Shown one piece after another: positions 49,903 through 55,323 of a stretch of 55,323 bases of DNA; position 1 is the stretch's first letter; each line of letters opens with the position of its first letter. The notes under the pieces were generated by a model. It did not search any database, was not told the origin of the DNA, and saw only the letters and a list, made by a program, of their open reading frames with translations. Where the stretch lies: positions 1 through 55,323 of the forward strand of contig JAMFSJ010000065.1 of assembly GCA_026225255.1 (NCBI GenBank), read 5' to 3'. This DNA comes from Methylacidimicrobium fagopyrum. GTDB taxonomy: Bacteria; Verrucomicrobiota; Verrucomicrobiia; Limisphaerales; UBA11358. A program made the position numbers and the translations under genes.

Positions 49903-51075
49903 GTGAATTTTTTCATTCAACGCAGCGAGCTAAGCGACATTTACGACAAAGTCGTCGCGGGCGAACGCATTTCTGAGGCCGACGCGTTGCGGCTGTTCGA
50001 AACGAAAGATTTGAACGCCCTCGGCGCCATTGCCGATTTTGTGCGTTTGCGGAAAAACGGCAACCGCGCGAGCTATATCGTTAACCGCTACGTCAATTAC
50101 TCCAATTATTGCATTTTATCCTGCCAATTCTGCTCTTTTTCGCGCAAGAAACGCGATGCGGATGGTTTTCAGTTTTCGGTTGAGGAAATCGTCGAGAAGG
50201 CGCGCGAGGCGTTGAAAATCGGCATCACGGAAATGCACATCGTCGGCGGCTTGCATCCGTCGCTGCCGTTCACTTTTTACACGGACATGCTGCGCGCCCT
50301 GAAAAATCTGGATGCGCGTCTGCAATTAAAATGTTTCACCGCGATTGAAATTTTGCACCTCGCGTGGCTGGCAAAAAAAACCGTGGTGCAGACGTTGATC
50401 GAGTTAAAGGCCGCTGGACTCGATTCGCTCACGGGTGGCGGCGCGGAAATTTTTCGCAAAGAAATCCGTTCGCAAATCGCGAAGGGCAAGGAATCCGGCG
50501 AAGAATATTTGGATGTGCATCGTCAATGGCATAAGCTCGGCGGTCGCAGCACGTGCACGATGCTTTACGGTCATGTCGAAACGCTCGCTGATCGCGTAGA
50601 TCATCTGCGCCAACTGCGTGCGTTGCAGGACGAGACGAACGGTTTTACCGCGCTCATTCCGCTCGCGTATCAGCCGGAGGACAACGACATTCCGGTGACG
50701 CATCCGCCGACGGGCTTTGATTCGTTGCGCACGATTGCTGTGAGTCGGATTTATCTCGATAATTTTCCGCATCTCACAGCGTATTGGATCGGTCTCGGCA
50801 TGAAACTCGCGCAAGTCGCGTTGAGCTACGGCGCGGACGACATCCACGGCACGATCATCGAAGAACACATTTTCCACATGGCCGGCGCGACCTCGCCGCA
50901 ATTGCAAACTGAGTCCGACATGATCAAAGCTATCCGCGAAGCCGGTCGCACGCCGGTGCAACGGAATACGTTTTACGAGCCGATCAAAGTTTTGGAGTCA
51001 TTGCCGACGGCCGCCGAGATCAAAGCCAATCCCGCACCCTCAAACGTGCTGGCGGAAAATCTGGCGACGGCCTAG
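49903..51075 (+). CDS. mqnE: Aminofutalosine synthase MqnE (radical SAM)
   Basis: 390 residues from GTG 49903. The frame is open to TTG 49795, but homologues start near FFIQRSELSDIYDKV. The radical SAM cluster motif is CILSCQFC (CxxxCxxC), followed by IVGGLHPSLPFTFYTDML, LKCFTAIEILHLAW and YGHVETLADRVDHL. MqnE joins 3-enolpyruvyl-benzoate and SAM to give aminofutalosine in the futalosine route to menaquinone. IHGTIIEEHIFHMAGA near the C-terminus is typical. mqnA lies two genes downstream. Confidence 0.92.
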   Translation: MNFFIQRSELSDIYDKVVAGERISEADALRLFETKDLNALGAIADFVRLRKNGNRASYIVNRYVNYSNYCILSCQFCSFSRKKRDADGFQFSVEEIVEKAREALKIGITEMHIVGGLHPSLPFTFYTDMLRALKNLDARLQLKCFTAIEILHLAWLAKKTVVQTLIELKAAGLDSLTGGGAEIFRKEIRSQIAKGKESGEEYLDVHRQWHKLGGRSTCTMLYGHVETLADRVDHLRQLRALQDETNGFTALIPLAYQPEDNDIPVTHPPTGFDSLRTIAVSRIYLDNFPHLTAYWIGLGMKLAQVALSYGADDIHGTIIEEHIFHMAGATSPQLQTESDMIKAIREAGRTPVQRNTFYEPIKVLESLPTAAEIKANPAPSNVLAENLATA

Positions 51076-51126
51076 AGGTTCTTTAGCCTGGTGCGTTTTG
51101 GTGGAAATATTTTTGAGCATAAAATC

Positions 51127-51870
51127 ATGAAAAAATTTATCCTGTTCATGGCTTTTGCCTCGCTCCTCAACGGTTGCACGACGACGTCCTACAAATCCGG
51201 CCCGGCCGCCGTCAGCACGCCGACGACCCAAGATTATCCCATCCCCGTTTATACCGAAGACATGGACGTGCCGCGTCCGTGCCAAGTGATCGGCACCATT
51301 TCTATCGGCCACACGAGCGTCACCATGATTGGCGGCGACATTGATAAAGAAATGGAAAAAGTGATGCAGGCCGCGCACCAAAAAGGCGCGGACGTGGTAA
51401 AAATTGTCTCCCTTCAAAAACCGGGTTTTGATACGCCTAATTTTGCCGTCCAAGCTGAATTATTGCGCTACGCCGACAATTGGGAACGCGTCGCCTTCAC
51501 CGAAAAAGAGTTCGCCGCCTATCTGCAACAACATCAAGCCACGCTGGATCCCATCGAAGGCATTTGGTCGGGTGGTTGGCCGAACCGCGTTGGAATCATG
51601 CGCGATCCGTCCAAGCCGGGCCGTGATTTTATTGCGTTTACGTTGAGCACCGATTCGCCCGCGTGGCAGCCAGGTTATAAGAAAATCGATCTCGCCCGCG
51701 CCGCCGCACCCGATACTTACAATTTGCGTTATTACCGCAACGATTTCGCTTGGTCGGAAACCGCCGTCCGCTTGGATCATAATCGCGCTTTTGAATTTAT
51801 CCAAAACGTGGACGACAAAACCTACCTCGTCCGCTACACCAAAATCGGCGCGCCCGTGCCCGCTCAATAA
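51127..51870 (+). CDS. Predicted lipoprotein between mqnE and mqnA
   Basis: 247 residues from ATG 51127. A lipoprotein signal (FILFMAFASLLNGCTTTS) gives Cys17 as the likely lipidated residue. The N-terminal domain (RPCQVIGTISIGHTSVTM, QKGADVVKIVS) resembles the small alpha/beta YbjQ/heavy-metal-binding-like fold often seen in surface lipoproteins. The C-terminal half (IEGIWSGGWPNRVGIMRDP) recalls lipocalin/DUF-type ligand-binding sheets. No known function. It is 1 base from mqnA, so it is co-transcribed with it. Confidence 0.7.
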   Translation: MKKFILFMAFASLLNGCTTTSYKSGPAAVSTPTTQDYPIPVYTEDMDVPRPCQVIGTISIGHTSVTMIGGDIDKEMEKVMQAAHQKGADVVKIVSLQKPGFDTPNFAVQAELLRYADNWERVAFTEKEFAAYLQQHQATLDPIEGIWSGGWPNRVGIMRDPSKPGRDFIAFTLSTDSPAWQPGYKKIDLARAAAPDTYNLRYYRNDFAWSETAVRLDHNRAFEFIQNVDDKTYLVRYTKIGAPVPAQ

Positions 51871-51871
51871 G

Positions 51872-52645
51872 ATGTCTGATCCTGAAACAAAAAAATTCCG
51901 CATCGGTTCCGTGCATTATCTCAACGCCGCGCCGCTCACGCGCGACATCGCGGGCGAACTCATTTTTACCACGCCCGCCAAACTCGCGCAAATGCTGCGC
52001 CGCGATGAACTCGACGCCGCGCTCGTCAGCATCACCGAAGTTTTATTGAACGACCGCTACGATATTCTCGACGGCATCGCCATCGCCACGCTCGGCGAAG
52101 TTTACAGCGTCTTTCTCGCGCACAAAAAACCGTTGGCTGAGGTGAAGGAAATCTTTTGCGACACCGCCTCGCTCACCAGCGTGAATTTGCTAAAAGTTCT
52201 GCTCGCCGAACGCGGATTAAAACCGGAATTTAAGCCGCTGGAAAATTACGCCGCCGCGCCGGACAAAGATTTCGTCCTGCTCATCGGCGATCCAGCGATC
52301 GAATTTCAACGCGCGCCGCACACTCATGAAATTTTCGACCTTGGTTCCGCATGGCTGGAGTTGACGAATCTGCCCTTTGTTTTCGCAGTCTGGGCGTTGC
52401 GGCGCGGGATTGAGAATAAAGAATTGCGCTACGAATTGCGCGCTGCGAAACGTTTCGGCATCGAATCGCTGGAGCATCTGATTGAGACGCGTGAGGAATT
52501 CGACGAAGATTTTCGGCGCGATTATTTCGAATGGCACATCCACTATCATCTCGCCGAAGACGAAAAACGCGGCATCGCCAAATTCTGCGAACTGCTGCGC
52601 AAACACAACCTCGGCCCCATATTTGAGCCGAAGTTTATTGCCTGA
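51872..52645 (+). CDS. mqnA: Chorismate dehydratase MqnA
   Basis: 257 residues from ATG 51872, one base after the lipoprotein stop. It is a periplasmic-binding-protein-like enzyme without a signal peptide: FRIGSVHYLNAAPLTRDI (substrate loop), LRRDELDAALVSITEVLL, LIGDPAIEF and LTNLPFVFAVWALR match MqnA. It dehydrates chorismate to 3-enolpyruvyl-benzoate, the substrate of MqnE. The co-location with mqnE fixes the pathway. Confidence 0.92.
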   Translation: MSDPETKKFRIGSVHYLNAAPLTRDIAGELIFTTPAKLAQMLRRDELDAALVSITEVLLNDRYDILDGIAIATLGEVYSVFLAHKKPLAEVKEIFCDTASLTSVNLLKVLLAERGLKPEFKPLENYAAAPDKDFVLLIGDPAIEFQRAPHTHEIFDLGSAWLELTNLPFVFAVWALRRGIENKELRYELRAAKRFGIESLEHLIETREEFDEDFRRDYFEWHIHYHLAEDEKRGIAKFCELLRKHNLGPIFEPKFIA

Positions 52646-52736
52646 TTTTTTAGACAGAATTAACCGAATTCACAAAATTCAAAACGCGCCTTTGCGCAAA
52701 AATAATTCTGAAAAATTCTGTTAATTCTGTCAAAAA
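52645..52736. repeat. Inverted repeat between convergent mqnA and pfkB-like genes
   Basis: The left arm (about 52645-52679) and right arm (about 52704-52736) are A+T-rich imperfect complements made of GACAGAATTAAC and CAGAATT units. A small GCGCCTTTGCGC hairpin lies at the centre. Both ends have T runs, so it may terminate both genes. Confidence 0.82.
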
Positions 52737-52742
52737 TCCGGC

Positions 52743-53642
52743 TTAAAATTTCGTCAATTTTTCCAATTCCTTCACGCGCTTTTCAATGTCGCTGCGCTTG
52801 GTCTTGGTCGTCGTGTTCAAGCCGAAACCTTCGCAGCAGAACGACGCGGTGACGCTGCCATAAACCATTGCGCGACGGATGTTTGAATCAATCGAGCCTT
52901 TTGCCGTGGCGAGATAGCCCATCATGCCACCGACGAAGGAATCGCCCGCGCCGGTCGGATCGACAACTTTGTGCAATGGATATGCGGGACAGATGAAAAA
53001 TCCTTTCGGGCCGGACAAGATGGAACCGTGTGAACCTTTTTTGATGATGACGTATTTCGGGCCGAGCGCGTGAATTTTTTTCAACGCGGTGAAAACATTA
53101 TCTTCCTTCGTCAACTGATGTGCTTCGCTGTCGTTCAAAACAAAGCCGTCCACGCGTTTCAGCAGCTTCAACAAGTCAGGCAGGGCGATGTTCAGCCACA
53201 AATCCATCGAGTCGGCGACGACAAATTTCGCGCGTTGCATTTGGTCCAGCACGCGATGTTGCAAGGCCGGCGCAATGTTGCCAAGCAGCACAAACGGCGC
53301 GGTTTGATAGGTCTTTGGCAACGTTGGTGAATACGTTTCGATCACACCCAATTCCGTCGCGAGCGTGCGGCGGTTGTTCATGTTCAATTCATATTCGCCC
53401 GACCAATGAAACGTTTTTCCCGGCAACGTCTGCAAACCTTCGAGGTCAATTTTGTGACGGCGATATAGTTCGACGTATTTTTTCGGAAAATCTTCGCCGA
53501 CGCCGCCGACGAGTTTGACAGGCGAAAAAAAACTGGCCGCAACCGCTGCGTGGCTGGCCGAGCCGCCGAGCAAACGCGGATTTTCCGCGTTCGGAGTTTT
53601 GATGGAATCGAGTGCCGTGGTGCCGACGATGAGAACGCTCAT
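52743..53642 (-). CDS. PfkB-family carbohydrate/nucleoside kinase
   Basis: 299 residues. A ribokinase-fold enzyme: LLGGSASHAAVAASFF near the N-terminus, KLVGGVGEDF, FVLNDSEAHQLT, VIIKKGSHGSI and the anion-hole/catalytic motif DPTGAGDSFVGGMMGY (catalytic Asp in GAGD). The substrate is not clear. Sugars, nucleosides and sugar phosphates are all possible. It is convergent with mqnA across an inverted repeat, and 54 bases separate it from the glyoxalase-like gene upstream. Confidence 0.9.
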   Translation of the reverse strand: MSVLIVGTTALDSIKTPNAENPRLLGGSASHAAVAASFFSPVKLVGGVGEDFPKKYVELYRRHKIDLEGLQTLPGKTFHWSGEYELNMNNRRTLATELGVIETYSPTLPKTYQTAPFVLLGNIAPALQHRVLDQMQRAKFVVADSMDLWLNIALPDLLKLLKRVDGFVLNDSEAHQLTKEDNVFTALKKIHALGPKYVIIKKGSHGSILSGPKGFFICPAYPLHKVVDPTGAGDSFVGGMMGYLATAKGSIDSNIRRAMVYGSVTASFCCEGFGLNTTTKTKRSDIEKRVKELEKLTKF

Positions 53643-53696
53643 TTGAATTGGTTGATAGTTTTTAGTTGAAAGTTGAGAGACAGCGCAAATGCAAAA

Positions 53697-54077
53697 TTAT
53701 TTCTTCTGAATCAATTCGATTTCGTAACCTTCAGGCGCATCAACAAACGCGATGATCGAACCGCTGGAAGTCGTCGTCGGGCCGTCGGAATATTTCAAGC
53801 CGTGTTGGGCGAGATGTTTTTCAAATTCAGCGAGGCTGGCGACTTCAAAAGCAAGATGCGTCAAATCTGGTTGCACTTGCACGGATTCGCTGCCGGGGAA
53901 AAAACAGATTTCAATTTCTTCTTCACTGCCGGGCGCTTTGAAAAAAACCAGTTCCGAGCCGCGCGGCGATTTGTGGTGGCGCGATTCTTCCAATCCTAAA
54001 ACGTCGCGATAAAATTTCACGGTGCGTTCGAGATCGTTCACGCGATAACGCGTGTGCAGCAGCTTGCCAACTTTCAT
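53697..54077 (-). CDS. Glyoxalase I-like VOC protein
   Basis: 126 residues. HTRYRVNDLERTVKFYRDVLGL is the glyoxalase I start with a metal His. LTHLAFEV gives a second His, and AFVDAPEGYEIELIQK supplies the C-terminal Glu. This fits a lactoylglutathione lyase-type enzyme that removes methylglyoxal, but related VOC isomerases share the pattern. It precedes the PfkB kinase on the same strand. Confidence 0.85.
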   Translation of the reverse strand: MKVGKLLHTRYRVNDLERTVKFYRDVLGLEESRHHKSPRGSELVFFKAPGSEEEIEICFFPGSESVQVQPDLTHLAFEVASLAEFEKHLAQHGLKYSDGPTTTSSGSIIAFVDAPEGYEIELIQKK

Positions 54078-54102
54078 CCGCGGAATTTAACGAAAATTTT
54101 TC

Positions 54103-54223
54103 ACAGAAGCAAACGAAGGAAACAAAGTTGCCTTTGAATAAGGAAAGCACGAACGAATGAATTTTCCTTCGTTCGTGCTTTCTTTATTTGAACTTAGGCT
54201 TCGTTGGCTTTGTTCGCTTCTGT
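54103..54223. repeat. Nested inverted repeat upstream of nusB
   Basis: Outer arms 54103-54128 and 54198-54223 pair at 20 of 26 positions. Inside, 54143-54157 and 54168-54182 form a perfect 15-bp stem (GAAAGCACGAACGAA). It lies between the divergent glyoxalase-like and nusB genes, so it sits in or near both promoters. Confidence 0.88.
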
Positions 54224-54280
54224 AAATAGCGCCGCAGTTTTTAATTTCCCGTCGTCATTTTTTAAGGCATCTTGTGCTTT

Positions 54281-54781
54281 ATGGGCAAACGACGCGAAGC
54301 GCGTGAGCGCGCGGTGCAATTTTTATTTCAGCACGATCTGAACACGGCGGAAAATCTGGAATTGGAGCTGGCTCAATTCTGGAATTCCCAACGCGCGGCC
54401 GCGATCGAGGACGAAAAAGGTCCGTCAAAATGGGGCGAAACCATCGAGTTGCCGCCGCCGACCATTGATGAAGCCGAGACGCGTCTTTTCTCTGAGCCAT
54501 TGATCAAAGGTGTTTTGGAGCATCGTGATGCGATTGACGAAAAAATCAAAAGCCACGCGAAGAACTGGGATTTTCACCGCATCGCTGCCGTGGACCGCAA
54601 TATCATGCGGCTCGCGATCTACGAAATGCTTTATCGCGATGACATTCCGCCGGTGGTCAGCATCAACGAAGCGGTGGACATCGCCAAAAAATTTTCTACG
54701 GAAGACAGCGGCAAATTTGTGAACGGGATTTTGGACAAGGTGCGCGGCGAAATTCTTCGCCCGGCGCGCGGGGCGCAATGA
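54281..54781 (+). CDS. nusB: Transcription antitermination factor NusB
   Basis: 166 residues from ATG 54281. NusB with NusE binds boxA RNA and promotes rRNA antitermination. MGKRREARERAVQFLFQHDL is the family start, and the C-terminal helices read RIAAVDRNIMRLAIYEMLY and VSINEAVDIAKKFSTEDSG with NGILDKV. A longer than usual insertion (about 35-65, QRAAAIEDEKGPSKWGETIE) separates the two helical halves. Its stop overlaps the next gene's start (ATGA). Confidence 0.93.
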   Translation: MGKRREARERAVQFLFQHDLNTAENLELELAQFWNSQRAAAIEDEKGPSKWGETIELPPPTIDEAETRLFSEPLIKGVLEHRDAIDEKIKSHAKNWDFHRIAAVDRNIMRLAIYEMLYRDDIPPVVSINEAVDIAKKFSTEDSGKFVNGILDKVRGEILRPARGAQ

Positions 54782-55323
54782 AAATAGCTGACTTACATCT
54801 GCACACGCAGTTTTCCGATGGAACGTTCACGCCGGAAGAACTGGTGTTGAACGCGCAAAAAGTCGGCCTCGCGTGCATCGCTTTGACCGACCACGACACG
54901 GTCGAAGGTTGCGCGCGCGCTAGTGCTGCGGCAGCCGCCGTGCAGATGGAATTCATTCCCGGCGCGGAACTCACGGCGGAACACGACGACACGGAAGTTC
55001 ACATTCTTGGTTATTTTCTCGACACGCAAAATCAAACGCTGCTTGGCGAGATCGCAAAGTTTCAATCCGTCCGCCAGCAGCGCATTCACCAAATGGTCGC
55101 GCGCATCAATGAACTTGGCGTGCCATTGCAAGTCGAAGCCGTTTTCGCGCTGGCAAATTGCAAATCACCCGGACGTCCACACGTCGCGCGCACGCTCGTG
55201 AAACAAGGTCTCGTCCGCAATCTCGACGAAGCGTTTGAACGTTTTCTGAAAAAAGGCCGGCCCGCGTGGGTGCCGAAATCAAAGATGTCCGCGCTCGAAG
55301 CCGTTGAACTCATTCATCAAGCC
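54778..55323 (+). CDS. PHP-domain phosphoesterase (3' partial)
   Basis: 182 codons from ATG 54778, cut by the window end. PHP metal-binding motifs are visible: DLHLHTQFSDGTFTPEEL (HxH and Asp), ALTDHDTVEG and GAELTAEHDDTEVHILGYF. The middle region (RPHVARTLVKQG) matches the YciV/RNase AM (TrpH) group, which removes 5' nucleotides from 3',5'-bisphosphates or trims RNA. Coupling to nusB by a 4-base overlap would suit an RNA-related role. Confidence 0.88.
   Translation, partial: MKIADLHLHTQFSDGTFTPEELVLNAQKVGLACIALTDHDTVEGCARASAAAAAVQMEFIPGAELTAEHDDTEVHILGYFLDTQNQTLLGEIAKFQSVRQQRIHQMVARINELGVPLQVEAVFALANCKSPGRPHVARTLVKQGLVRNLDEAFERFLKKGRPAWVPKSKMSALEAVELIHQA

Overview
The window looks like a chromosomal segment of a Gram-negative bacterium of moderate G+C content, most likely from the Verrucomicrobiota (Pedosphaera/Limisphaerales-like). 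That placement is inference. It rests on the mixture of futalosine-pathway menaquinone genes (MqnE, MqnA, a UbiD-type decarboxylase), PATAN/DUF4388 response regulators, many secreted glycoside hydrolases, a minimal type II secretion/type IV pilus operon, and a very high load of dispersed palindromic repeats, some of them inside coding sequence. No rRNA, tRNA, CRISPR array or insertion sequence was recognised.

Layout. 1-5460: purine genes purS (partial), purQ and purL. A HigB-like toxin, a truncated HigA-like antitoxin, a duplicated purQ 3' fragment and a DUF2130 gene are wedged between purQ and purL. 5500-6360: uppP. 6361-6765: repeats. 6766-12248: a two-sided locus built around an MglA-type GTPase. 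A minus-strand operon (REC-PATAN response regulator, a roadblock-like small protein, an all-helical protein, a membrane protein) is divergent from a plus-strand operon (a 632-aa repeat/roadblock protein, MglA, MglB). 12456-15893: malate dehydrogenase, VapBC and UbiD. 15883-17900: an AbiE-like type IV toxin-antitoxin pair with a multi-copy operator. 18025-32968: a carbohydrate and accessory island with GH16, a frameshifted GH43-like gene, GH32, an alcohol dehydrogenase, an orphan 5' fragment, a stand-alone A-PCP-TE synthetase with its own Sfp-type transferase, a GH59-like enzyme, a cupin, an esterase lipoprotein and an MFS transporter. 33084-36930: a decayed tandem copy of the MFS 3' end, then gntK, kdsD, an SDR and pheA on the minus strand. 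37264-40706: rpsU, a sugar isomerase-like TIM barrel, a histidine kinase and ribBA. 41039-49118: an FHA-REC-PATAN regulator facing a four-gene, ATGA-coupled secretion/pilus operon (GspE, GspL-like, GspM-like, GspD). 49385-55323: a membrane protein, mqnE, a lipoprotein, mqnA, a PfkB kinase, a glyoxalase-like protein, nusB and a PHP phosphoesterase cut by the window end.

Two themes stand out. First, one MglA GTPase is surrounded by four proteins that carry or appear to carry roadblock folds plus a PATAN response regulator, and a second PATAN regulator abuts the secretion/pilus operon. This suggests an expanded polarity or surface-motility control module. Second, several families of palindromic and heptamer-based repeats fill intergenic gaps, insert in frame into PurL and UbiD, and supply the C-termini of an MFS transporter and a gluconokinase. 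Three toxin-antitoxin systems sit between housekeeping genes in the first 18 kb.
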